Source: Spirosoma radiotolerans (lineage in GTDB: Bacteria > Bacteroidota > Bacteroidia > Cytophagales > Spirosomataceae). Taken from it: a DNA stretch of 64,000 bases. A model generated the notes under the pieces. The model made no database searches, was not told the origin of the DNA, and saw nothing but the letters and a program-made list of their open reading frames with translations. The stretch spans positions 2,790,001 through 2,854,000 of the forward strand of contig NZ_CP010429.1 in NCBI RefSeq assembly GCF_000974425.1, read 5' to 3'. Below, piece after piece: positions 35,961 to 43,979 of this stretch. Position numbers and translations under genes: made by a program. How positions within the stretch are numbered: position 1 is the stretch's first letter; each line of letters begins with the position of its first letter.

Positions 35961-36851
35961 TTAATTTAAAAGTACATTTTTGAAGTCTTTCGGACTTTTA
36001 CCAACTTCCTTTTTAAACAACTTCGAGAAATAAGACATATTCTCAAATCCTAACGATAAAGCGATTTCGGACACATTATATTCAGACTCCCTAAGTTTAT
36101 TTTTTGCAACATTGATGAGTGCAATATGAATCAACTCCTGAGCAGTTTTGCCGGTCTCAATTTTTAAGGCATTACTCAAATAACGTGGTGACATGTTTAG
36201 CGCTGAAGCCAGATAAGCTACAGTCGGAAGGCCTTCTTTGTAGAATTTATCTTCATGTATATAGTCATCCAAAAGTCTATTAAAAGTAGTAACCGTTTTA
36301 CCACTTAATTCTTTCCGGTTGATAAACTGCCTTTTATAAAATCGCTCCGCGTATTTTAACAGCGAATGAATATTTACGAGAATGATATCCTTACTGAACT
36401 CGTCCTGGTTATTCGTATATTCTGATTCTATAGATTCGAATAACCTGGCAATGACTTTCTCCTCTTTCGGGGCCAAGTGCAATGCCTCGTCTGTTTCATA
36501 ATCGAAGAAGGCGTATTTTTGAATTTCGCTCTGGAGTACATTGCCCAATAAGAAGTCTTCATGAAAGAGCATGATAAAGCCATCCTCTTCCAGCTCAAGA
36601 TTTTTAATTTCGATCACCTGACGTGGTTTCCAAAACACCATCGATCCTTTTTCATGATCGAATCGTGTACGGCCGTACAGCCAATGACCACCTTTGATGT
36701 TTTTTAGGCCAATCATGTAAAAGTCACAAGTGAACTCTTTGAAATTTAAGACAAGTCCCGGAGTGACGCGTATTAAGCTTAACATCGGATGTTCCGGGGC
36801 GCTTAAGCCGTTCTCACGGTGCATTTCACTCAAAGATTTAAAATGTTTCAT
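35961..36851 (-). CDS. AraC-family transcriptional regulator
   Basis: The 296-residue product has an N-terminal cupin-like sensing domain (GGHWLYGRTRFDHEKGSMVFWKP) and a C-terminal AraC double helix-turn-helix (about 200-294: LPTVAYLASALNMSPRYLSNALK and NVSEIALSLGFENMSYFSKLFKKEVGKSP). It is one end of a block of A/T-rich genes. The SDR and NmrA-like genes downstream of it on the map share a conserved 26-bp element upstream of their -7 boxes, which could be its target (see findings). Confidence 0.93.
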   Translation of the reverse strand: MKHFKSLSEMHRENGLSAPEHPMLSLIRVTPGLVLNFKEFTCDFYMIGLKNIKGGHWLYGRTRFDHEKGSMVFWKPRQVIEIKNLELEEDGFIMLFHEDFLLGNVLQSEIQKYAFFDYETDEALHLAPKEEKVIARLFESIESEYTNNQDEFSKDIILVNIHSLLKYAERFYKRQFINRKELSGKTVTTFNRLLDDYIHEDKFYKEGLPTVAYLASALNMSPRYLSNALKIETGKTAQELIHIALINVAKNKLRESEYNVSEIALSLGFENMSYFSKLFKKEVGKSPKDFKNVLLN

Positions 36852-36913
36852 AACACGATGGTTTAAGCTTAATTATTATCGCGTCTATTTACGTGACAAA
36901 CAATTGGTCTTCG

Positions 36914-37456
36914 TTAAGCACTGAATTGCCTAAGGTGATAATCAAAATGGATCTGTACCAATTTTCCCCATTGCCAGCGGGTTAGTTTACCCAGCAACGG
37001 GTGTGCTGACCAGCTTTCGGTTGGCGTTTTCCACGCCTTTTCCAATATAGTTAATAACAATTCTTTCTCAGTATTCAGATCGAACCACTGCTCATGTGGG
37101 ATGACGAAATTTAACGGCATCCGCAGGCCTCTTGGTTGTTCGGGGAAGAAATCAACCAGTATCCATTTGAAGAGGGTTCGGCTTAACCAGTAACTTTCAT
37201 CTGGCAGATCAAAGAAACCTAAGACACCGCCAAGGGACAAGGACAGATGGTGCAGCATTTGTGCTGCACTCATCGTTCCCCACACCCTTTTTGAATCTGC
37301 TGTGATCGTCTTTATCCGCTGCTTTAATTCATCCTGCATTTCTTTTTCATAGAATTTGTTACCGTCTACTTGTGGTAAAAAAAATGCTTTGGGGAAATAT
37401 TTAACGATGGCAACTGTCGAATACAACAATTCTTGATTTACGATGCTGCGTTTCAT
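36914..37456 (-). CDS. DUF1569 / DinB-like protein
   Basis: The ATG at 37454-37456 gives 180 residues, and a longer frame to 37501 runs into the SDR gene. The sequence has the helical DinB-like pattern of DUF1569: RIKTITADSKRVWGTMSAAQMLHHLSLSL, then the late HPLLGKLTRWQWGKLVQIHFDYHLRQF with the conserved His residues (HH near 87 and HFDYHLRQ at the end) that form a metal site. The biochemical role is unknown. It lies 11 bp downstream of the SDR stop, so the two are one transcript. Confidence 0.82.
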   Translation of the reverse strand: MKRSIVNQELLYSTVAIVKYFPKAFFLPQVDGNKFYEKEMQDELKQRIKTITADSKRVWGTMSAAQMLHHLSLSLGGVLGFFDLPDESYWLSRTLFKWILVDFFPEQPRGLRMPLNFVIPHEQWFDLNTEKELLLTILEKAWKTPTESWSAHPLLGKLTRWQWGKLVQIHFDYHLRQFSA

Positions 37457-37467
37457 GATAAACCAGG

Positions 37468-38304
37468 TTAAATTTCTGTTGGTGTGAACCGATCTGCCCA
37501 ACCCTCAATTTCAGCACTGATTTTATCGCGATTTGTCCGGTAAGTTTGCAGCGAATCCCGGCCAACAGGCAAATGTAGGGGAGGATTCTCAACGGCGGCT
37601 AATTCAATAACAACCTTCGCTAACTTAGTCGGATCGCCGGGCTGATTGCCGTGTAATGCGGCAGGCACGTTTTTCATCTGTCCAACGGCTGTATCATCAT
37701 AGGCAGCTATAGCGTTAGCAGCCAGCGAATAAGATCCTGAATTCAGAAACTGTGTGCGAAATAAACCTGGTGCCAGTGCGGTAACTTTAACATTAAACGG
37801 AGCGAGTTCAAGGGCAAGGCCCTCAGAAATACCTTCTATGGCATATTTGGTAGACCCATATAAAGCCCAGGCAGGTAATGCACCGTATCCAAAAAGAGAA
37901 GATATATTGATGATATGTCCGGATCTTCTTTCTCTGAGATGCGGCAATACGGCCCGAACAATGTTTAATACGCCGAATACATTGGTATCGTATTGCTTCC
38001 TTACTTCTGCATCAGAAAGTTCTTCAATTGCCCCGACGATGCCGAAACCAGCGTTATTGACTACAATATCTATATGTCCAAACTTTTCGATACTATCGCT
38101 AACCGCTTTCTTAACTTCTGCTTCATTTACTACATCCATGGTAACGACGTGTAAATCAAAGGGTGCGCCAAGGCTATTTGTTAAGTCAACTGCATTACTG
38201 CGAACGGTAGCGATTACTTTGTCACCGGCTTCAAGGGCAGTTTTGACGATCTCAAGGCCAAAACCTTTACTGGCACCTGTTACAAACCAAACTTTTTGTT
38301 TCAT
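37468..38304 (-). CDS. Short-chain dehydrogenase/reductase (classical SDR)
   Basis: The 278-residue product has TGASKGFG (9-16), NNAGFGIVG near 85-93, ISSLFGYG with the catalytic Ser, and YGSTKYAIEG with the Tyr-x-x-x-Lys pair. The C-terminal LPVGRDSLQTYRTNRDKI region is typical of the SDR group often linked to AraC regulators in Bacteroidota. Its promoter (TACCTTTG box at 38382-38389) shares its layout with the NmrA-like gene. The substrate is unknown, probably a small aldehyde or ketone. Confidence 0.93.
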   Translation of the reverse strand: MKQKVWFVTGASKGFGLEIVKTALEAGDKVIATVRSNAVDLTNSLGAPFDLHVVTMDVVNEAEVKKAVSDSIEKFGHIDIVVNNAGFGIVGAIEELSDAEVRKQYDTNVFGVLNIVRAVLPHLRERRSGHIINISSLFGYGALPAWALYGSTKYAIEGISEGLALELAPFNVKVTALAPGLFRTQFLNSGSYSLAANAIAAYDDTAVGQMKNVPAALHGNQPGDPTKLAKVVIELAAVENPPLHLPVGRDSLQTYRTNRDKISAEIEGWADRFTPTEI

Positions 38305-38381
38305 GATTGAAAATTATTTGTAATTAACAATTTATTTTTTAGCAACCCTGCTTGTGAAATTGCTTCTGGTAATTGTATAAT

Positions 38382-38434
38382 CAAAGGTAGGCTAGTGACG
38401 ATTGCAACTGCTAACACTAATGTTCGAATTACTA
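38382..38434 (-). promoter_or_regulatory. Promoter of the SDR-DUF1569 operon with conserved upstream element
   Basis: On minus, TACCTTTG (38382-38389) is an exact TAnnTTTG -7 box, 77 bp before the SDR ATG. Upstream, after 19 bp, lies a 26-bp element (38409-38434, plus-strand start TGCTAACACTAAT). It recurs at the same spacing before the NmrA-like gene, with 20 of 26 bases identical. Confidence 0.55.
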
Positions 38435-38483
38435 CTACTTATTTACATGACTTGATAATTTATAATACTTGCAAGCTTAAAGG

Positions 38484-38530
38484 AAAAACCCATCCTGTCT
38501 TAGTCGGATGACTTCCAGGATGGGCGTTTT
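38484..38530 (-). terminator. Terminator of the NmrA-like gene
   Basis: CCCATCCTG (38489-38497) pairs with CAGGATGGG (38516-38524). Read on minus the hairpin is followed by TTTTT. It lies 23 bp after the stop at 38553. Confidence 0.75.
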
Positions 38531-38552
38531 AATTATTAAACAATTACCAAGG

Positions 38553-39431
38553 TCAATTAAATATTGCTTTGTTCCGGATGAAAAAATCAGTTAGCGTCGT
38601 TGGTGCATTTCCGGTAATTTTTTCGATTAAATCGTTGGTTCCCGCAAAAATTCCATTCACGCAATCTTCTGCAACATGCGTCACATGCTGAATGAAATGT
38701 TCGCTTGCTGGCTTTTTAGAATTGATCTCAAAAAATTGTTCTATGGTTACTGGCTTGTATGCAACTGTTCTACCTAATGCACCTGAAATAACTTCAGCCA
38801 TCTCAAATACATTATATTCTTTTGGACCATATAGTTTAAGTACCTTGCCGCCAAAATTTGCTATATCGGTAGCGGCCTTAGCGACAACCCGGCCCAAATC
38901 AGCAGAATCAACAGGTGCCCAACGTCCGTTCCCAAAAGGCAGTACGATTTCGCTATTATCTTGAATTAGGTCGCGGATATAGAGAAACCAGTCATCAAAA
39001 AAAGTAGGTCTCAAGTGCACCGTAGGAATACCTGTAGCATTCAAGATCTGCTCTCCAACCCAATGGTCCTGGGCCGCGTTACTTTTAGCTTCCCGTCTCG
39101 CGGATATCTGGGACATGTTGATAATGCCTTTCAAACCATTTTCTTTAGCAGCTTGCGCAAAATAGGCAGTTGCTTGTAATACGCCGGGAACTAATACCGG
39201 AAAACATAGGTAAGCCGTATCAATGCCCTTCATGGCTGCTGAGATATCATCAAGATTTAAGAAGTCACCTAATACTACTTCGACACCCTTGGCTTCAAGT
39301 TGTTTTGACCGTTCATCTTCGCTGTGAACCATGGCCCTTACCGGGTAACCCATTCTTAAAAGTTCATCAATTGCGGCTCCTCCGCTTTTGCCGGTCGCGC
39401 CGGTTATTAAGACCTTAACTTGCTTTTTCAT
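38553..39431 (-). CDS. NmrA-like NAD(P)-binding protein
   Basis: The 292-residue product is an atypical SDR of the NmrA/HSCARG group. The dinucleotide-binding motif is ITGATGKSGGAAIDELLRMG (10-29), GVEVVLGDFLNLDDISAAMKGID is the next block, and LRPTFFDDWFLYI lies in the middle. It lacks a classical Tyr-x-x-x-Lys, so it may be a sensor or a quinone/NADPH-linked reductase. It has its own promoter and terminator. Promoter sharing with the SDR gene suggests the same regulator controls both. Confidence 0.9.
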   Translation of the reverse strand: MKKQVKVLITGATGKSGGAAIDELLRMGYPVRAMVHSEDERSKQLEAKGVEVVLGDFLNLDDISAAMKGIDTAYLCFPVLVPGVLQATAYFAQAAKENGLKGIINMSQISARREAKSNAAQDHWVGEQILNATGIPTVHLRPTFFDDWFLYIRDLIQDNSEIVLPFGNGRWAPVDSADLGRVVAKAATDIANFGGKVLKLYGPKEYNVFEMAEVISGALGRTVAYKPVTIEQFFEINSKKPASEHFIQHVTHVAEDCVNGIFAGTNDLIEKITGNAPTTLTDFFIRNKAIFN

Positions 39432-39470
39432 GTTGAAATACCTTTAGTGGTATGCTTGAATTTGCATAGT

Positions 39471-39523
39471 CAAAGGTAGTTTCAACGCGATGGCGGGTGC
39501 TAACGCGAATTTCAGTATTACTA
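39471..39523 (-). promoter_or_regulatory. Promoter of the NmrA-like gene with conserved upstream element
   Basis: On minus, TACCTTTG (39471-39478) is a -7 box 39 bp before the ATG. After 19 bp a 26-bp element (39498-39523, plus-strand start TGCTAACGCGAAT) matches 20 of 26 bases of the element at 38409. Confidence 0.55.
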
Positions 39524-39576
39524 GCACTTTTCTACAGACGTAAGAAAACAAGTTTAGAGGGTAATCCAATACTCTA

Positions 39577-40134
39577 TTACTTACTATAGTAAGGCGATAT
39601 CAACAAGTAGACGATGACGCCTGTGGAACTCACATACAGCCAGATAGGCATCGACCAGCGGGTGATTTTCCTGTGTAATTCGACTTCCATATTCAGCCCC
39701 CTGCTGATCGAAATCAATGCTAAGGGTACGATGACAACAGCCAGTAGGATATGTGTGATCAAAATAAAATAATAGATATACCTAATGGCACCTTGTCCGC
39801 CAAATTTTGTTGACGGCGTGGTGAAATGATAAAGTAGGTACGACACTAAAAAAAACAGAGTACTTAAAAAAGCGCTCCATATTAGGTTACGATGTTTCGG
39901 GATATTTTTTTGCTTAATAGCGAGGAGTGCGAGTAGTAAGAAAATGAATGTTAGCCCATTCATGATGGCTTCCAACAAGGGCAAATAAGAAAAATCATAA
40001 TCGCTGAATCTTTCTTTGTGCGGAAAAAAGATGACGAATATGATCAGTCCATTTATTTCTAATGCAAGCGTCCAGATCAACGGTTTGTAATTTCTAATCA
40101 CGGTTGCTGGATTTAGTTTCAAAAAGTTGTGCAT
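39577..40134 (-). CDS. DUF420-like membrane protein
   Basis: The ATG at 40132-40134 gives 185 residues with about five hydrophobic helices. The pattern matches DUF420 (YozB-like): KHRNLIWSAFLSTLFFLVSYLLYH, YFILITHILLAVVIVPLALISISRGL and LHRKITRWSMPIWLYVSSTGVIVYLL, with conserved His residues near helix ends. DUF420 proteins are often encoded near cytochrome oxidase or SCO genes, and a heme or copper role has been suggested but not shown. It begins 5 bp after the upstream membrane-protein stop. Confidence 0.8.
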   Translation of the reverse strand: MHNFLKLNPATVIRNYKPLIWTLALEINGLIIFVIFFPHKERFSDYDFSYLPLLEAIMNGLTFIFLLLALLAIKQKNIPKHRNLIWSAFLSTLFFLVSYLLYHFTTPSTKFGGQGAIRYIYYFILITHILLAVVIVPLALISISRGLNMEVELHRKITRWSMPIWLYVSSTGVIVYLLISPYYSK

Positions 40135-40139
40135 CTGAT

Positions 40140-40604
40140 TTAAAAAGCTCTCAGATATGGCCGGCTGGTTAGTGGCGAAAACGGCCATGGAATGTTGGCC
40201 AATATGATTAGTAGCCCGATCGTAAACCAAATAGCCATGGTTTTGAATTTTTCCTGGCTGTTCTGCTTACGTTTTGCTGTTGCCGAGCCAAAAGATATAA
40301 CTACGATAGCTAAGACCATCATCGTACTATGCTCCATTCCAAAAAAACGGATCTCTCTATGGCCGACCGCGTTGCGGTAATGATGAAGGAAATAGTTAAT
40401 GATCGGACTTACCGAATATAACCAGATGCCAATAGCAAGCTGTAGATGTGTTATAGTAGCTGTCCAGTGCCGGATAGCATTGTCTTTTGACGTAAAGGGC
40501 TTTTTCGAGTACCACCCTTGCCAAGCACGGAAAATCGAATAAATTAAACTGGTCAAAACCAGCCAACGCAGCAGGGAATGGAGGGCTAAAATAGGTGAAT
40601 ACAT
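40140..40604 (-). CDS. Small membrane protein, cytochrome b-like annotation group
   Basis: The 154-residue product has four predicted membrane helices with His residues at helix positions (LHSLLRWLVL, THLQLAIGIWLY, FGMEHSTMMVLAIVVISF). It resembles short Bacteroidota proteins usually called cytochrome b, though heme binding is unproven. It is first in a two-gene operon with the DUF420-like gene. A TAGCTTTG box and a large palindrome lie directly upstream (40621-40662). Confidence 0.7.
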   Translation of the reverse strand: MYSPILALHSLLRWLVLTSLIYSIFRAWQGWYSKKPFTSKDNAIRHWTATITHLQLAIGIWLYSVSPIINYFLHHYRNAVGHREIRFFGMEHSTMMVLAIVVISFGSATAKRKQNSQEKFKTMAIWFTIGLLIILANIPWPFSPLTSRPYLRAF

Positions 40605-40620
40605 TTAATAACGTAAGAGG

Positions 40621-40662
40621 CAAAGCTAACTGCAACGTACAAAATGGTATGTTGCAGTTAGC
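40621..40662 (-). promoter_or_regulatory. -7 box within a 16-bp inverted repeat upstream of the membrane-protein pair
   Basis: On minus, TAGCTTTG (40621-40628) is an exact -7 box 16 bp before the ATG at 40604. It overlaps the left arm of an inverted repeat, 40625-40640 with 40647-40662 (one mismatch, core TAACTGCAAC). This is an operator candidate. Confidence 0.5.
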
Positions 40663-40673
40663 GGTTTAGTTTA

Positions 40674-40717
40674 AACAAGTCTCTCCCCCGCAAATTTCTG
40701 CTGGAGAGAGGCTTGTT
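40674..40717 (-). terminator. Hairpin after the HD-domain gene
   Basis: A 12-bp stem (40674-40685 with 40706-40717, one G-T pair) lies 15 bp downstream of the HD gene stop on minus. The T-tract is weak. Confidence 0.5.
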
Positions 40718-40732
40718 GATCCTTATAACTTA

Positions 40733-41362
40733 TTATTCGTCAAAGGGGGCACTACCTAAAAAGTCTTCCGGCTTTGGAATTGGCAGTGTGCCGGTACGAT
40801 GGTGTTCGATACAACTGCATAAGTGGAAGCGGTGTGGATATGGTTGTTTGCTGTCAAGCTCTTTTGTAAATACTTCCAAAAAGCCACGCTTAAAACCGAC
40901 ACGCGGATAATAGTGTACTACCTCAGCGACGTCTTTGGGATTAAGACTGACCTCCGGAGGTAAACTCGTAAGATCGAAAAGTATACCAAACTGCATCATG
41001 CGTGTGGGCTCATCTTTAAACAAATTCATATCGCCGACGTGCAACGCAATGTTGTGCCATACCTGCCATGTTCTTTCCTCAGCCACACCTCTTTCCAAAA
41101 GAAAATTGCGTGCAGCATGTGCACCTTCAATCTCAAACCGGTTAGGCCCATGTCCTGCTTCAGTAAATCCCAGATCATGCAGTACGGAAGATACGAACAT
41201 GAGTTCGTGATCAATTTTTACACCTTTTTGCCTGGCGAATAACTCTCCAAAATAATAACAGCGCATAACGTGGTTAAATAACACATCGCTGGATACGGAA
41301 CGAGCAAATTCTTCGGCCTGGCGTGCTATGGTGGAATCAGGTGGTCTGATGTCTAAAATCAT
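40733..41362 (-). CDS. HD-domain hydrolase, cyanamide hydratase-like
   Basis: The 209-residue product has an HD metal site: FNHVMRCYYFGELFA supplies the first His, and SVLHDLGFTE the His-Asp pair. These are followed by RFEIEGAHAARNFLLERG and WHNIALHVG. This layout resembles the cyanamide hydratase/DDI2-type HD proteins, which hydrate small nitrile-like compounds with zinc. The match is from memory and could instead be a generic phosphohydrolase. It lies 64 bp after the carbonic anhydrase gene on the same strand, likely in one operon. Confidence 0.83.
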   Translation of the reverse strand: MILDIRPPDSTIARQAEEFARSVSSDVLFNHVMRCYYFGELFARQKGVKIDHELMFVSSVLHDLGFTEAGHGPNRFEIEGAHAARNFLLERGVAEERTWQVWHNIALHVGDMNLFKDEPTRMMQFGILFDLTSLPPEVSLNPKDVAEVVHYYPRVGFKRGFLEVFTKELDSKQPYPHRFHLCSCIEHHRTGTLPIPKPEDFLGSAPFDE

Positions 41363-41426
41363 AGTAAATAGGTGAGACCGGCGTCAAAGGCAGATAAACC
41401 AGCCGATGGAACCGCTCTGGGTCACG

Positions 41427-42020
41427 TTATGCGTTTCTTTCTTCGGCAGGCACACGAACGACCTCAGTAAGCTGACCTGAGTTGATCTCATAAAAGAAAC
41501 CGTAAAGGTTCAGGTGTTTAGGGACAAGCGGGCTATTAGCCAACAGTTCTATGTCGTGTTTGATGGTCTTTTCGTAATCTTCGATGGCCATATCCTCGTG
41601 ACCCCACAGGCCGGAAATGTCAACATGGTGATGATCGTGGAACTTTTCTATCAGCAGTTCCGGTGTATAAGAGGTCATACCGCAGAATGAGTGATGGACG
41701 ATGACCACATTCTTATAATGGAACAGGTAATCCATAGTTGCGATTGATTGCAAAGATTGTAAGGCGCGGCCACCTCCGTTTGATAAGGTAAACAGGGTAC
41801 GGGTATGACCGATACGCACCCCATTCTCATCTACTTTATTTTCTCCCGGGTAGACCTCATCCCCCAAGTAATCGGCTACTGCTTTAGGGATTTCTGAGGC
41901 TCTTGGATCGAAGCAATAGATCACCATCGTTTTCATTGGGATAGCTTGGTCGAAGCCATCGAAGTTGTTTTGGTCGAATCCTGGGAGGTTCCTAAATTCG
42001 AATTGGCTGAAATCTGTCAT
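41427..42020 (-). CDS. Beta-class carbonic anhydrase-like protein
   Basis: The 197-residue product has the beta-carbonic anhydrase zinc motifs CFDPR (Cys36, Asp38, Arg40, in place of the common C-x-D-S-R) and HHSFCG (His110, Cys113), plus the NGGGRALQSLQS helix. The enzyme interconverts CO2 and bicarbonate. Some family members have other roles. It is transcribed from a TTTG-N19-TACTTTTG promoter that contains a palindrome likely bound by the divergent TetR regulator, so it is probably the main target of that regulator. Confidence 0.85.
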   Translation of the reverse strand: MTDFSQFEFRNLPGFDQNNFDGFDQAIPMKTMVIYCFDPRASEIPKAVADYLGDEVYPGENKVDENGVRIGHTRTLFTLSNGGGRALQSLQSIATMDYLFHYKNVVIVHHSFCGMTSYTPELLIEKFHDHHHVDISGLWGHEDMAIEDYEKTIKHDIELLANSPLVPKHLNLYGFFYEINSGQLTEVVRVPAEERNA

Positions 42021-42060
42021 TTTCTAATCTCCTTTATTTAAACTGTGTTTATTGATTAAC

Positions 42061-42130
42061 TTTGCCAAAAGTATACAGGTCTGTTTACTTTTCAAAATAA
42101 AATTAGACAGATCTGTTTACTTTTGGCAAA
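42061..42130. promoter_or_regulatory. Divergent promoter with nested palindromes between carbonic anhydrase and TetR genes
   Basis: Outer inverted repeat: TTTGCCAAAAGTA (42061-42073) and TACTTTTGGCAAA (42118-42130) are perfect. Each arm holds a TACTTTTG -7 box pointing outward. Inside lie ACAGGTCTGT (42075-42084) and ACAGATCTGT (42107-42116), with centres 32 bp apart. The leftward promoter also has TTTG (42093-42096) exactly 19 bp from its -7 box, and the first palindrome lies in that spacer. This is a strong TetR operator candidate. Confidence 0.75.
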
Positions 42131-42143
42131 GGGCGACTAAAAA

Positions 42144-42761
42144 ATGATGATGAAGACCTCTGATACAGAATTTAAAGATTTACGCACCGTGGAGATGGCC
42201 GGCCTGAAACCCAGACAAAGGATTTTAAAAACAGCTTATGCCTTATTTAACAGCTATGGTTTCAATAATATTGGTATTGACCGGATCATAGCGGAGAGTG
42301 GTGTATCGAAACGTTCTTTTTACCAGTATTTTCCCTCGAAGACTGATCTGATGGGAGCTTGTTTAGATTTCAGGGAAGCACTTCGTTTTATGGATCTGGA
42401 AAAGCGGGTTGCCTTGTTCAACGATGATCCGAAGCAGGAAATATTGGCAATTTTTGATTCGATGTATGATTGGTTCGCCGAGGAGGACTTTAATGGCTGC
42501 GCTTTCAATCGTGGTTTGAATGAGTTTAATTATGCCGATTCTGAACCTTTGCGCAAAAAGGTAGATCATCACTTCAAACAATGGGCTGACTTTATTAATG
42601 TTCGTTTGGCTAAACTTACCACTGCTGAAAATTCAGAAGTACTGCTTGCGCAATTATTAAGCCTGGTTACCGGAGCACCTATTATTGCAATGATATCCGG
42701 TAAACGCGAGGTGGCTTTATTCAATAAGCAAGTCGCTGAAGCTCTTTTATCAGAACTTTGA
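42144..42761 (+). CDS. TetR/AcrR family transcriptional regulator
   Basis: The 205-residue product has an N-terminal TetR helix-turn-helix (about 22-70: RILKTAYALFNSYGFNNIGIDRIIAESGVSKRSFYQYFPSKTDLM) and an all-helical ligand domain containing NGCAFNRGLNEF. Three ATGs occur in a row at the start. It faces a carbonic anhydrase/HD-hydrolase operon and probably represses it and itself through the palindromes between them. The inducing ligand is unknown. Confidence 0.95.
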   Translation: MMMKTSDTEFKDLRTVEMAGLKPRQRILKTAYALFNSYGFNNIGIDRIIAESGVSKRSFYQYFPSKTDLMGACLDFREALRFMDLEKRVALFNDDPKQEILAIFDSMYDWFAEEDFNGCAFNRGLNEFNYADSEPLRKKVDHHFKQWADFINVRLAKLTTAENSEVLLAQLLSLVTGAPIIAMISGKREVALFNKQVAEALLSEL

Positions 42762-42995
42762 ATTGACTGCGTAGTTTTTCGGGAAGTCCAAGATACCGGT
42801 ACACAATAGCGCAGTTTTGGGTATGTATACCGGTATCTACGTTTCAGTTATACCACAAGGTGTTTTTTTGCATTAAACTCATGTTTTGCTTTCAGCGATT
42901 CAATGTATCTATCATCTTGATAATGTTAAATTTGCTGGTAATCTGAATAGCCTGAAAAAGAAGAAATGGTACAATTATGATCGATGTTCATTTTA

Positions 42996-43973
42996 TCAAA
43001 TCAGCGAAATTAACTCGGCAATCCGGTTAGATATCCCTACTTCGTTATCATACCAGGCAACTACTTTTATATGTTTACCTATGACTTTTGTCATTCCGCC
43101 ATCGACAATAGAAGAATGCGTGTTGCCTAAAATATCTGAAGACACAAATTGCTCTTCCGTGTATTCCATAATGCCTTTAAGCGTCGTGTCTGCATACCGT
43201 TTCAGTACTTCATTTACTTCAGTTGCTGTAACGTCTTTTTTTAAATTAATGGAAAGGTCAACGATGGAGCCATCGATCACCGGTACCCGGTAGGAATAGC
43301 CGTCCATTTTTCCTTGCAGATTAGGTAATACATTACCGATTGCTTTTGCCGCACCTGTGGTAGTTGGAATGATGGAGTATGCAGCTGCCCGTGCCCGGCG
43401 AAGGTCTTTATGCGGAGCATCCTGCAAATTCTGGTCGGCAGTGAATGCGTGAACGGTTACCATATAACCTGATTCAATGCCAAACTCTTTATCAAGTACA
43501 AATAAAACAGGCGCAATACTTCCGGTGGTACAGGACGCAGTTGAATAGATTTGATCACCACCTATTAACTCATTATTCACGCCATGTACAATTGTTTTTA
43601 CACCGCCTGTCGCTGGCGCGGTGATCAATACTTTTTTTGCCCCTGCATCAATATGGGCCTGCGCGGTCGCCTTGTCTGTAAAACGGCCAGTTGATTCTAT
43701 GACCGCATCGACGCCCAGGGAAGCCCAGGGTAGTTTTGCCGGATCTTTTTCTTTATACATAGCGATGCTTTTACCGTTAACCTTCAAAGTCCCGCCATCC
43801 GCAATAACTTCACCCGGAAAACGACCGTGTGCCGTATCGTATTTCAATAGATGAGCGAGTGTCTCTACATCTGTAAGGTCATTAATGGCGACTACTTCTA
43901 CCTCGGTTTGTGCTTGGAGCGCGCGTAAAGTCATGCGGCCAATGCGGCCAAAACCATTGATTGCAATTTTCAT
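42996..43973 (-). CDS. Glyceraldehyde-3-phosphate dehydrogenase, variant active site
   Basis: The 325-residue product is a type I GAPDH: INGFGRIGR (4-12), NDLTD with Asp32 for NAD, catalytic Cys148 in STASCTTGSIAP, His175, DAPHKDLRRARAAA and WYDNE near the end. The canonical motif SNASCTTNCLAP is altered at three places here (Thr for Asn, Gly for Asn, Ser for Cys). It is also about 10 residues shorter than most. This looks like an accessory GAPDH or relative with a changed substrate or redox sensitivity. No glycolytic gene adjoins it. It is 6 bp downstream of the GlxA-type regulator gene stop. Confidence 0.88.
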   Translation of the reverse strand: MKIAINGFGRIGRMTLRALQAQTEVEVVAINDLTDVETLAHLLKYDTAHGRFPGEVIADGGTLKVNGKSIAMYKEKDPAKLPWASLGVDAVIESTGRFTDKATAQAHIDAGAKKVLITAPATGGVKTIVHGVNNELIGGDQIYSTASCTTGSIAPVLFVLDKEFGIESGYMVTVHAFTADQNLQDAPHKDLRRARAAAYSIIPTTTGAAKAIGNVLPNLQGKMDGYSYRVPVIDGSIVDLSINLKKDVTATEVNEVLKRYADTTLKGIMEYTEEQFVSSDILGNTHSSIVDGGMTKVIGKHIKVVAWYDNEVGISNRIAELISLI

Positions 43974-43979
43974 ATTGGT

